From: Letharia columbiana
Lineage: Eukaryota > Ascomycota > Lecanoromycetes > Lecanorales > Parmeliaceae
Direction: 5' to 3'
Length of the DNA: 64,000 nt
Assembly: GCF_014066305.1 (NCBI RefSeq)
Contig: NW_023501148.1
Location: forward strand, 262,501-326,500
Below the pieces are notes generated by a model that worked only from the letters and a program-made list of their open reading frames with translations, did not search any database and had not been told where the DNA came from. This document shows, piece after piece, positions 13,000 through 24,759 of this stretch. Each line of letters starts with the position of its first letter. Positions within the stretch are counted from its first letter, which is position 1. Position numbers and translations under genes: made by a program.

Positions 13000-13245
13000 A
13001 AATCTCGCTTACGTTATATATTAGATTATAAGCTATATAATTAAAACGAGTATTTAATATATATAATAGAAGTCTTAAAGACTCGCGAGTTTTTTTTTTC
13101 TTTTTTTATTAATATTAGTTTATCTAGTAGTTAATCTATTTATTCTTATAACTATATATCTAAATCTCGTAATTATAAGCTATTACGTAGTTTTATTAAA
13201 AGAGATCTTAGTACTTTATATTAAGCTAATTAATAATATATATCT
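13000..13245. repeat. Dispersed repeat, copy 2 (pair at 1,330)
   Basis: Matches 1,330-1,560 including the actcgcgagttttttttttc core. Family unknown. Confidence 0.6.
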
Positions 13246-13274
13246 TATAAAATCTTTATAAAAATAAAAACTTT

Positions 13275-13400
13275 TAAAGAAAGAAATAAATATTAAAATA
13301 AGATATCGAACGATTTTAAATTATCTAAATAAGTATTATTTAATATTTCTTCTTAATAATAGTAAATATAACCTTTATAACTATATTAATAACTCTCTTC
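13275..13400 (-). mobile_element. Fragment of long Helitron copy
   Basis: Contains aagatatcgaacgattttaa and the matching downstream tatttcttctt, the inverted-repeat segment of the long copies. Both ends missing. Confidence 0.5.
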
Positions 13401-13409
13401 TATAACTAA

Positions 13410-13801
13410 TATATATAATAGAATAAGATAAAGCTAAACTAGAAAATCTTGAATTTATATATATAGCCAATTATTAATTTATTAGATCTACGCTTTTTAA
13501 TTAGATACTGCGAGTAAGTAAATTAGCGTTCGTAACGATTAAAAATTACTTCTTCTACTTTTAACCCTTTAATAACTTTGCTATTTTCTATTAAAATCTT
13601 AAGATTTTCTTTTAAATTATAGTCTATAACTTGCGCTTTTTAATACTTTAAGAATTTTAAAATTTAGTCTTATAATTATTAAAAGGTAAGGCATTTAAAT
13701 ATCGCTTATTAAAGATCGCTTATCAAAGATCGCTTATCAAATTTACTCGATAGTTCTAATTAAAAAAAAAATTATAAATTTAATTTATAGGCCTTTACTC
13801 G
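13410..13801 (+). mobile_element. Short non-autonomous Helitron copy
   Basis: Starts with tatatataatagaataagat and ends with ttataggcctttactcg. One internal unit. The run gatcgcttatcaaagatcgc is a small internal duplication also seen in the copy at 5,365. Confidence 0.72.
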
Positions 13802-13985
13802 TAATTTATAATTTTATAAATATAGATTAATCTTTAATTTTTTAAATATTAATTTAAGAGTATTAATATAGAGATTAATATTTCTAAGAATTATAATTAT
13901 TTTATAATAAAGCGTTTAATTAATATAATTAATATAGTTATATCTAATAAAGTTAATATAAGAAAGACGACTAAATAAAAGTTAT

Positions 13986-14520
13986 TAGTATATATTAAAG
14001 ATTAAGATAGAGCTAAGCTATAAAATCTTAAATTTATATATATAGCTAATTAAAATTTTATTAGATCTACGCTTTTTAATTAGATCGACTAAGTTATCGC
14101 GAGTAAATAAATTAGCGTTCGTAATTATTAAAATCTCTTACTCTAGTTTTAACCCTTTAATAAATCTACTATTTTCTATTAAAATCTTAAGATTATATTT
14201 TTAAATTATAGAGTAAAGATTACGCTTTTTAATAACGTAAAGATTTTAAAATTTAGTCTTATATTATTAAAGAGTAAGAATCTTATATATCGCTTACTAA
14301 AGTTCGCTCGACAGTTCTAATTAAAAAATAGATATATATTATTTAGTTTTAGAATAACTTTTTTATTTTCTATTAAAATTTTAGAATCCTTTTTTTAATT
14401 ATAGAATGTAATATAGGCTATTAGAAAAAAATAGAATAATTAAATCTAGTCTTATAAATATTTCGAGATAAAGAATTTAAATATCGCTTATTAAAAACTT
14501 ATATATTTTATTAAGAATAG
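13986..14520 (+). mobile_element. Short Helitron copy, 3' end lost
   Basis: The 5' part (agataga-gctaagctataaaa) and two internal units are recognisable. After about 14,500 the sequence passes into another repeat and the hairpin end is missing. Confidence 0.6.
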
Positions 14521-15102
14521 TCTTTAGTATAAGCTTAAATAGTCTAGTAATAATAATTTTAATAAATTTCGAAACTATTTCGCTTTATTCTCGATTCGAA
14601 TTTATAAATATTTCTATTTAAAAAATCGTAAAATCGTAAAATCGTAAAACTAATAATTTTTTTATAAATTATAAAAATAATACTAATAATTAATAAAATA
14701 AATAAACTATAATAGATATTATAATTTAACTTATTAATTAAATCTAAGTTCTTTTAGTAAACTTCTCTTTTTTTTATTAAAATCTTTCTATTATTTCTAT
14801 TAATTATAAAACGTAGTTTCAACTTTTAAATAAAAAAAGAATAATTAATTTTAGTCTTATAAGTATTTAAAAATAAGAAATTTTAATATTACTTACTAAA
14901 CTCTTATTTACTTTATTTAGAATACTCTTTAATATAAACTTAAATAATCGAGTAGTAATAACTTTAATAAAATTCGAAACTACTCTATACTATTCTTCAT
15001 TTAAGTCTATTAATCTCCCTCGCTAAAGAATTCTAAAATTCTAATAATCGAATAGTCGTAAAATCGTAAAAGTTATAATAATAATATGAATTTTATAAAT
15101 TT
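14521..15102. repeat. Direct duplication around an R2-like segment
   Basis: Two related stretches (about 14,505-14,660 and 14,905-15,080) both carry aataactttaataaaattcg-like text and end in repeated tcgtaaaa units. Between them lies a piece resembling repeat family R2 and a Helitron internal unit. Terminal repeats of a small unknown element are one explanation. No coding content. Confidence 0.45.
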
Positions 15103-15533
15103 CGAGTAAAGGCCTATGAATTAAATTTATAATTTTTTTTTGATTAGAGCTATCGAGTAAGTAGGTAAGCGATCTTTAGTAAGCGAACTTTGGTAAGCGA
15201 TATTTGAATTCCTTGCGCTTTAATAATCATGAGATTAAATTTCAAAATTCTTAAAAATTCGGAAAGCACAAATAGCGCTTTAAAATTTAAATAAAATTCG
15301 GAAAATTTTAATAGAAAATAAAAAAGTAATTCTATGTGTTAATAATGTATATCTATTCTTTTAATAAGAAAGATATAAGAGAGCGAGATTTTGATAATTA
15401 CGGACGCTAATTTATTTATCTATAATAAGTTAGCTGGTCTAATTAAAAAGCGTAGAGAACTTAAGTTAATAATTAGCTATATATATAAATTCAAGATTTT
15501 TAAGCTTAGCTCTATCTTATTCTTTTATATATA
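15103..15533 (-). mobile_element. Short non-autonomous Helitron copy
   Basis: Starts cgagtaaaggcctatgaatt with a clean hairpin (atgaat-taa-attTat) and ends with tatcttattcttttatata. One internal unit with good preservation (ttccttgcgctttaataatc). Confidence 0.75.
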
Positions 15534-15556
15534 TTAATAATAATAATAATAATTAG

Positions 15557-16182
15557 TATATATAATAGAATAAGATAGAGCTAAGCTTAAAAATCTTAAA
15601 TTTATATATATAATTAATTATAAATTTAGAGTTACTACGCTCTTTAATTAGATTAATTAAGTTATCGTCGAATAAATAAATTAGCGTTCGCAATTATTAA
15701 AATCTCGTTCTTTTACGCCTCTCTTATTAGAAAATAGACGTATATTATTAATATATAGAATAACCTTTTTATTTTCTATTAAAATCTAAGATTTTCTTTT
15801 TAATTTTAAAGCGCTATTTATACTTTTCGAACTTTTAAGAATTTTAAAATTAAGTCTTATAATTATTAAAGCGTAAGTAATATAAATATCGCTTATTAAA
15901 GTTCGCTCGACAGTTAGATAGTTCTAATTAGATATATATTATTTAATTTTAAAATAACTTTTTTATTTTCTATTAAAATTTTAAGATTTATTTTTTAAAT
16001 TATAGAACGAAATATAGGCTTTTAGAAAAAAAATTGATTATTAAATTTAATTCTATAATTATTAAAGTGTAAGGAATTTAAATATCGCTTATTAAAGTTC
16101 GCTTACTAAAGATCGCTTATCTACTTACTCGATAGTCCTAATTAAAAATTAATTATAAAATTAATTTATAAATCTTTACTCG
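15557..16182 (+). mobile_element. Short Helitron copy, two internal units
   Basis: Starts tatatataatagaataagat after ttag and ends aatctttactcg. It lies 32 bp upstream of the Rep-bearing copy in the same orientation. Confidence 0.72.
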
Positions 16183-16639
16183 TAATTTAATATAATAGTA
16201 GTTAATATAATTAGTATATATAATAGAATAAGATAGAGCTAAGCTTGAAAATCTTGAATTTATATATATAGTTAATTATAAATTTAGAATTATTACGCTC
16301 TTTAGTTAGATCGACTAAATTAGCCCGCTAGCCCTCTCGAGCTTTCTTATTAAAAGTTTATATATAGAAGTCTTATACTTTAAAGTACTTAGCCTGCGAT
16401 ATATATAGTTACTTTATAATTTCTTAAATTATAGAGCTCGCTTTACGCTTTCTAACGCTATAAAAATTATAAAGTTTAATTTATTATTAATAAAGCGAAG
16501 TAGTATTTAAATATAGTTATACGAAACGCGTTCGAGATTAAATAATCCTTTTATCTATTTATATAATTATTATTCTTTTATCTCTTTATTAATTTTATTA
16601 ATTTTATTAATATAAATATAATCGTTCTTAGTATTCCTC

Positions 16640-16990
16640 GCGGAAACGTTATTAAACGCTTTAGGTATATATATCTCTTTTATCCCCCTCTTAGAGCCCC
16701 TATTAACGCCTTTAAATTATCTCTTAATAAATTTATTATTATTAATAATTAAGGCCGTAAGCGAGTTTAATAGCTATCTATTACTACTTATAAACGCGTT
16801 AAAAGACTTTTAAAAAGAGTTTAAACGAATATATTCTTCTTTATAGATTCCTCTTAAGCTAGCGATAATATTTTTTTATTTAATAATACTATCTCTTAAA
16901 ACGCGTCTTTCTCTTTTATTTATTCTTTATTATTCTATTTTAAAGTCTTTTAACGCGTATTAGATTTTAAATATTATTAAGAAGAAGCTT
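16640..16990 (-). pseudogene. Passenger ORF antisense to Rep
   Basis: Reading the minus strand from about 16,990 gives a frame like KRRERRVLRDSI, then a coiled-coil-like stretch and a Ser/Asn-rich middle, matching the ORF at 9,610-9,940. It sits between the element 5' end and the Rep ORF, transcribed away from Rep. Function unknown. Several in-frame stops of RIP type. Confidence 0.5.
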
Positions 16991-17009
16991 CTAAATAAGA
17001 GAAAGACGC

Positions 17010-20000
17010 TATTAAAAACTCTTTATTACGAGATCTATTAATAGACTTTTTTAATAACGATTTTTTCGATAGCTTACGATCTTTTAACTTATCTTTTAAT
17101 CTTTATTTAGATTCTATTTAATCTTTAATAAAACTCGTTAACTATATCGCGTATTATCTATATATTATAAAGCTTATATAATATAATTTAAATTCTATAA
17201 ATTAGATTTATAATAGCTACGGCGCGATATTATAAAAAGATAAGATAGTTAAATAGTATTATAATAGCGAAAAGATTAAAGTTAATATATCTAAAATAGA
17301 TAATATAGAATAAGATTATAAGGGCGTTAAAACGAGTATAAATAATTCGATTAATCTTAGCGAGTATATTATTAATTAAATCCTCTACTTTTTAACGCTA
17401 GAGATCTCGAATTTTATTAATAATTATAAAGAATTTCGTTATTATAGCGTTTAGTATAATAATATAATCTCTATAGTCTTATAATAGATTACTATTAATT
17501 ATTTAATTATCTTATATATATATATAATTTAGAGAGCGATTATTATTTATATATCTGCCCTAGCGTCTCTAGAGAGCAAAAAATCGATTTTTAATTAAAT
17601 CTATATTATAAATAATATTTAAATTTAGTTTATAATATAATATAACTTTTTTCTAATTATATTTTTTATATTAACTTTATTAGATATAACTATTATAATT
17701 ATATTAATTAGACGCTTTATTATAAAATAGTTATAATTTTTAAAAGTATTAATTTATATATTAGTATTCTTAAATCGATATTCGAAAAGTTAAAGATCGA
17801 TTTAAGTATATAAGACTATAAGCTACTTTATAAGAATCTATAATATTATAATCCGCGTATTTATAATTATTCTATTTTAGATAAAATCGTTATCGCTTAA
17901 AAGAGTAATATAAATAACTTATTAAATCTATTTAAGACTAAGAATATCTTAATAAAAGCTCGAAGTAGTAAGAGATTTAGTATTCTATATTAATATTTAG
18001 TCTATATACTTTTACGCTATTTTATTATTTTCTTATTTAATAAATAGTTATAGTATAATAATATATTTAATATAGATATTATATTAAGTAAAAGTCTTCT
18101 TATCTATCGATATAGTAATAATAAAATTACTTTATAAGTTAATAGAACTATTAATTAAGATAGCTCTATACGAATAACGCTTATCTTATATTATAGATCT
18201 ATATTATTTATTTCTTCTATTTTATTAATCGCTAACTTCTTATAGATATATAATATAAAGTCGTTCTAATAAGTTTAATCGTTTTCTTTATTACGATAGA
18301 CTACTATAGTATTTTATCTACGATATTTATATAGCTATTAAAAATAATAAACTTTATTAATTAAAGATAAATTAGAAAATTATTTAAATTAATATTTATT
18401 AAGTAGTTATTAATATTTATATCGATAGAGCTATTATAGATAATTAGACTAATAAATAATATATTTTCTTCTCTTTCTTTTATTAAGAAGATTTATAGTT
18501 TATAAAATAACTCTATTAGAATATTATTATTCTATTTATTAAGTTCGACCGACTAAATCTCTTTACGACTTTTATCTATAATTTAAAATAAATCGAGATT
18601 ATTGAAAATCTCTTACTTAACGAATAGACTATTAATTAGATTAAAATTAAAAATCTTTATAAATAATATTTTAAAGAAAAAGATATTAGATATACTTTTA
18701 TTTTTTTTATTCTTTATTATAATATAATAACTCTTCTTTATCTTATCTAGTAAAGTAGCCTCTTAAGCGATATATTAGTTAAATAATTAATATAGATAAT
18801 AATTTCTAAAAGTATTTCTAATATAATTTAGTCTTCTATATATCCTAATTCCTATCGATTAATTCTATAGTATTATTTAAATAAATTCTTTACTTCTATA
18901 AAAGCTAAGTATAGTCGATTAAAATATCGATTAGTTTTAATTCTAATTAACTTTACGAGTAATAGATTAAGTTCTCGTTTATATTTATATTATTAAATTT
19001 TAAAAATAAGATTTATCGTATATCTATATTCTTATTATATTATATTCTAAAGATTAATTTTTTAATATCGCTAAGATCGATATTATTATTAATATTAAGA
19101 TCTCTAATTAAAATCTATTTCTTAATCTCTATATAATTATTATTAGATATATACTTTATAAGAATTATAATTAATATATTATTAATAGAATAGATATTAT
19201 TTTATTTTATTAAAATTTAGATAAGAATATATATAGTAATCGATTTCTAAAGGACTTTAGCGATTATATTATCTTTAAACTAGATTTTAAATACTTTATA
19301 TATTATTAATATAGACTTATTAAGATATTAAATAATAAATTTAAATAGAATTATTAAATATTACTTTATAATCTTTATTTATTAATTAAATATAATATTT
19401 ATATTAATATAGAGATCTACGCTAATATTAAAATTTATAAATATATTTTTAAATATATTTATAAGAGTAGCGATTAGATTAATCTTTAAATAGAGTATAA
19501 GAGTAATATAGATTAGAATAGTATAGGCCTAGACTAGATAAATAAGATTTAAAAATATTAAAATATATAGTAAATAGACTCTACGAAAGTTTATTAAAGG
19601 ATTTTTAACTTTAAATTATATAACTATAATTCTTCTATTAAATAATTATCTATTTATCTTTCGAATTAATATAATATAATATTTAATAATAATAATAATT
19701 TATCTTATATAATTAATATAGAATATGAATATTAGATTAATCTAATAGTTTTTATTTAGCTAAATAAATAATATCGATAGTAAAGATAAGTAGAAGATTT
19801 TTTTTTATCGATCTATTAGTATAATATATAAAAAAAAGAATAAGCGAGATATATTTAAATAAAGTTTATATTAGAGGCGTAGAAGTATTATTAAAAGAAT
19901 ATATTATATTAATCTAAACGCTAGAAAGCTTTTTTATCTACGATATCTTCTTCTAAATATATTAAATTCTATATTCTTCGAAGACTTATATATAATAAAT

Positions 20001-22345
20001 AATAATATTCTTTTTTTTCATTATAGTATTTATATAGTAAAAGATTTATTTTATAATAATATTAAATAAAATTAAATATTAAATAAAGTAGCGACTTAGT
20101 AGAGAGAATACGCCTTATAAGATTTTTTTATAATAATTCTATTATAATATAAATTTAATAATTCTCTAAATTTATAAAATAATTATAAATTAAGATATAT
20201 AGATAATTTTTTTTATTAGATAAAAAAACTTTAAATATAATATAAATAGCTTATCGCGCTAATAATAATATTAAAATATTATAACTTTTTTTAATATAGT
20301 ATTTCTTTTTTTATATTTTAAAACTTTTCGCGCTAGATGTTTTTTTTTAATAATTTCTTTTATAAGTTAAAGTATTTTAAGCTATAGAATAAGAAGATTA
20401 CTACGCTAACGATAATTTTAAAATATCGCGACTTTTTTTAATATAATATTTATTTTTTAGTTATTAAAACTTTTCGCATTAGATATATTTTTTATTTTTT
20501 TATTTATAAATAATTTAATTCTTCTCTCGTACTTTACGTATCTTTCTTAACTAATATTTATATTCTTTATTTAGATTATCTAATAACTTTATTTATATTC
20601 TTTAAACTTAATATTATATTCTTTCTCTATTAAACGATATATAATATAAATAAATCGTTATCGAAGACTTCTATTTTTATTTAATTTAAATTTATTTAAA
20701 AGAAAGTAATATTAGCTTTATAAAGAATATTAATCTTATTATTAATTTTAATCTATTCGCGATTTAATAAAACTATAAATAGTATTATATTAATAATTAA
20801 AATTAACTTCTATACGAAGTACGTAGTTATCGAATTAATACTTGAGATTAGATATAAATAAATTTTAATAATAATTAAATTATTATAGCTAACGCTATTT
20901 AAAATACGATCTCTTATTTTAATAGCTAACTTTTCTTTTTTAATAATTATAAAGATATTAATAAAATTATATTTTAGAATATCGTATTACGAAGAGTATA
21001 AAATAACTCTAAAATAGTTATTACTATAGCTTTATCTAATATTACCTCTATTCTTCTTTAAAATAATTTTATCACTTATTCTTACTTTAAAATCTCTTTT
21101 AATATTATTATTTAGTTTAATTATAATATATTAATAAAATTTAATTTAACTTAATTATTAAAGACGATTAAACTTATTTTTCAAAATTAAATCTTTATAT
21201 AAAATCGCTACGATATTAAAACTATCGATTATATATTCTAAGATCTTTAAAAAGAATTTACTTCTTTTAATAATATAATTATTTATTTCTATGATAATTT
21301 TTATCAAATTTTTTTAATTATTAAGAGTACTAAGTTAGATTATATCGCTTAAACTATATTAAGAGTATTCTATCTTTAAAATTATATTTAAATTCTTAAA
21401 TTAATAGAAAATATAAAACTTCGAAATTTTAATTTAATTAATTAAGATTAAACTAATATAAAGGAATTCGCTTAAAAATAATTAGATATAAATAATAATA
21501 TCTTAATAAGCTTTAAAAAATAAGAAGCGATTAATTAGTCTATTAAGTAGTTATTAGATAACTCTATTACTTAATTAATTAATATTATTTATAATAATCT
21601 TAATCTATATTAAATAGCTAATTTCTATATATTTAAAGTAATCTTTTATATTCTTAATAAGAATATTACTTAGTTTAATAGTTAAGTTCTTAATAAGTTC
21701 TTTAGAATTAAGATTATTTATAATAGTAGAAATTAAGTCGTTAATAAGAAAGATAGCTTTCTTTTATCTACTAAAATAATAAATATCTTTAAATTAATCT
21801 CGCTTTTACTTTATTATTTAAAATTAAAATAGAATTATATAATAATATTATTAAGAAATTTAAAGTAGCGTATAAATCTATATAATAAGATATATCTATA
21901 AATTAAATATATTAAGTTTAAGATATTTAATTATTATATTCTTAAAGATAAATATAATAATAAATAATATTATATATTACGTATTTCTCTAATTTCGCTT
22001 AATTTAAATAATTTATATACTCTCTTTCGACGTATTTAATTCTTAATTTAATTAATCTTTAGTATAATAATTAATAAGATCTAGAGCTAATTATTATAAT
22101 AGATTAATCTATATTTATATCTCGAGATCTTTATCTATAATTAATTATATATAATTCTAAGTTAAGTTATTAATAAGACTAATTTATTAATTATAATCTT
22201 AGATAATCTATTAAAAAAGTAACTTACTCGACTAGCGAGATATATTAAAAATAAAATTATTAAGTAGATATTACTTTTTTAGATAAGAATATAATTAATT
22301 AGCGATTTATAGTAATAGAAGTAGATTATTTATTATATAGAAAGT
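17010..22345 (+). pseudogene. Helitron Rep/PIF1-helicase relic
   Basis: A rolling-circle replication initiator fused to a PIF1-type helicase. At 19,386-19,475 the + strand reads YINIEIYANIKIYKYIFKYI and on to YK, the mutated form of the conserved Helitron segment H-I-N-V-E-x-C-x-x-x-K-A-x-K-Y-L-x-K-Y-x-Y-K. Further on, a run matching NEIQ..., then ACWRIF-like F-K-L, is legible (about 19,550-19,610). At 19,920-20,000 a frame reads LRYLLLNI then FEDLYIIN, another Helitron signature. Near 22,020-22,200 the C-terminal helicase motifs are visible as INK-I-*-S, then LYLYL, then YIILS, corresponding to TINKAQGQT, VYLP and YVALSR. Stops are dense and fall at expected Q and W codons. Helicase Walker A was not read with confidence. 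Expected intact length is about 1,700 residues. Confidence 0.82.
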
Positions 22346-22561
22346 AAATAAAATTTAATTTAACTTAGAGTTAAGGCTTTTATCTTCTTTATTAATTTTA
22401 TAGTAGTAAAAGTAGATTAAAAACGTATAGTAAGCGATTAGAGTTTAATTTAACTTAGAGCTAAAGCTAAAATTTTATTTAACTTAGAAAAATTCAACTT
22501 TATTTAACTTAGAAAAATGAAAAATTTAACTTTATGAATTTAATTTATAGGCCTTTACTTG

Positions 22562-23300
22562 TAATTACTATTATTATAAAAATACTATAATAGATATTAA
22601 ATTTATCTTCTTATTAATAACTTAAGATTAATTAATTCTTTAATAACTTATTATTTATATAACTTCTCTTTTTTCTATAAAGATTTTACGATTATCTTAA
22701 ATAGTATAGAGGTCTATATCGAAAGTTCTATACTCGTACTAGTATAGCCCTAATCTTACTTTCGAAAAACGGCTCTATAGAGAAGAAGTCTAGAAATATC
22801 TTCTTATAGCGTATAAATAGAACTTTAAATATAGAGGTCTATATCGAAAGTTCTATATACGTACTAGTATAGCCTTAATTTTATTTTCGAAAAGCGGCTC
22901 TATAGAGAAGAAGTTTAAAAATATCTTCTTATAGCGTATAATAAGACTTAAGATATTTCTTTTAGTCTTAATAAGGGTAGTAAACTCCGAAACCTGGCTA
23001 GGGCTAGATGCGATTTCGAAGAACTTTAGATATATTATTTAGATAACTCTTTAGATAAGGCGTTATTCGAAGTTTAAGCGTAAGAGTCTTAGCGGATATA
23101 GAACTTTCGATGCAGACATCTATAATAGAACTTATTTTATACTTTTTAAAAATATAAAACTTATTAAATTCGATTTTATAATTTTAAATAAACTTTAAAT
23201 TATAGTATTTTTACTCTTCGAGTATCGAATTTAATATCGAAATTAGAATTTAATCTTTAAATTAGATTAAAAAATTAATTACTTTTTATAAATTTAATTT
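22562..23300 (+). repeat. Second repeat family (R2), copy 2, with insertion
   Basis: Flanks 22,575-22,700 and 23,125-23,300 match the copy at 4,241-4,640 (actataatagatattaaa at one side, attactttttataaattta at the other). The middle is an inserted inverted-repeat element. The end shows the palindrome ataaatttaatttat. Confidence 0.55.
22705..23124. mobile_element. Inverted-repeat element with 28-bp TIRs
   Basis: The first 28 bases (22,705-22,732, tatagaggtctatatcgaaa then gttctata) match the reverse complement of 23,097-23,124 at 25 of 28 positions. Two of the three differences are RIP-type changes. The outermost TA could be a TA target duplication, as in Tc1/mariner elements. Inside, a 125-bp segment beginning with the TIR is tandemly repeated (second copy from 22,830). 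The middle (23,000-23,030) keeps ccgaaacctggctagggcta, so RIP is weaker there. No transposase. A MITE is the best description. Confidence 0.75.
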
Positions 23301-23904
23301 ATAAACTTAAACTTATATTATATTATAAATTTATTATAAATATTATCTATAATATCGATTAAATTAAAAATTAATTTCTCGCTCTTTAAAGATACTAGAG
23401 TACTTATATAAATAGTAATTATTTTTTAAGTTTTTTATATATATAGAGTAATTAAATAATTTATAATAATTTTCTATAAGATTATAAAGATTATATTATT
23501 ATATTAAATACTCTAATAACGAAATTCTTTATAATTATTAATAAGATTTAAGATCTAATTTATTTAAAGATAAAAACTTAATTAATATTATACTCGCTAG
23601 AGTTAATTAAATTATTTATAGTTATTTTAAATTTTTATAGTTTAATTCTATATTATCTATCTATTAATCGATAACTATTTTAAGTCTATTAGCTTTTCAT
23701 TTTATTACTATTATAATATTATTTAATTATCTTATCTTTTTATAATATTCTATTTTAATAATTACTAATATAATATATAAGATTTAAATTATATTTTATA
23801 ATATAGATAATATAGATAATATAATTTATTAAAGATTAATATATTAAGTAAAAAAATATAGATTATTATAAGAGTTAATATAAAAGAAATCTATTAATAA
23901 GTCT
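23301..23904. other. Unassigned RIP-degraded sequence
   Basis: AT-rich with the usual stop density. Nothing recognised apart from short runs such as ttctcgctctttaaagatac. Confidence 0.5.
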
Positions 23905-24450
23905 TATAATTAAGAATCTTTTATAGCGTTTTTCTCTTTTTAAAAGTTTCTTCTTAATAGTATTTAAAATATTATACGCGTTAATAAACTTTAAAATAAT
24001 TAATAAAGAGTAAATAGAGACGAAAAATATTATTTAAAGTATAATATTATTAAATTAAAAGATATTATCGCTAGCTTAAAAAGAAGTATAAAAAATATAT
24101 TTATATTTAAACTCTCTTTAAAGACTTTTTAACGCGTTTATAAATAATAATAATTATCTATTAAACTCGCTTATAATCTCGATTATTAATAATTATTATT
24201 TTATTAAGAAATAATTTAAAGATATTAATATAAGCTTAAAAAGATAAATAAAAGAAATATATATACTTAAAATCTTTAATAATATTTTCGCGAGAAGTAT
24301 TAAAAATAAATATATTTATATTATTAAATTAATAGATTTATAAAATAATAACAATTTTATAAATAAATAAAAGAATTATTATTTATCTTAAACGCGTTTT
24401 AATATAATTAATATAATTAGATATTAATTCGCGTTATTAATAATAGATTA
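23905..24450 (-). mobile_element. Fragment of long Helitron copy with passenger ORF
   Basis: Matches the passenger-ORF section of the long copies: gatattatcgctagcttaaa, then aacgcgtttataaataataa, then ctcgcttataatctcgatta and ttcgcgagaagtatt. Both termini are missing and RIP is heavier than in the complete copies. Confidence 0.65.
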
Positions 24451-24520
24451 AACTTTATTTATTTTATTTTATTAAAAATCGTAAACTTATTAAGAAATAA
24501 TATAATATAACTTATATATG

Positions 24521-24622
24521 TGGTTACGCTACTTAACGAAGTGCGATTAAAAGCGAGATTTAATCTCTCGAAGAGAACTCCGCTCTATCTCGTTTCGAAG
24601 TCCCTCGCTTTATTACGTAGCG
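24521..24622. mobile_element. Small MITE with 8-bp target duplication
   Basis: A 102-bp element with imperfect inverted ends: cgctacttaacgaagtgcga near the left, and cgctacgtaataaagcgagg on the reverse strand at the right. It is flanked by tatatatg on both sides (24,513-24,520 and 24,623-24,630). An 8-bp duplication is typical of hAT transposons. The centre pairs cgaagagaact with gtttcgaag. It shares its ends with the element at 37,911. C/G content is far above the surroundings. Confidence 0.72.
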
Positions 24623-24654
24623 TATATATGATATAGTATAAAGATATTTATTAT

Positions 24655-24745
24655 TCTATATGTCTATAGAATAGATATATGCGGAGAGAGACGCTAAGAT
24701 CTATTTAGAAAGATATATCGAGTATAAAGAATTAATTCGTAATAA
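24655..24745 (-). mobile_element. Fragment of long Helitron copy
   Basis: The run agagagacgctaagatctat followed by ttagaaagatatatcgagta matches the subterminal section of the long copies (about 34,660-34,720). A near-identical fragment is at 58,600-58,740. Confidence 0.5.
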
Positions 24746-24759
24746 TTATCTACGATAAT

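Larger units (their letters stand above)
16215..22561 (+). mobile_element. Rep-bearing (formerly autonomous) Helitron
   Basis: About 6.3 kb with both family ends: tatatataatagaataagat at 16,215 and hairpin plus ggcctttacttg at 22,561. The first 0.8 kb matches the 5' part of the long non-autonomous copies, including an antisense passenger ORF. The body encodes a degraded Rep/helicase. The last 200 bp carry tttaacttagaaaaa-type subterminal repeats shared with the long copies. It is the only copy in the window with Rep, so it is the natural source of mobility for the rest of the family. It lacks the textbook Helitron ends (5' TC, 3' CTRR). Confidence 0.85.
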
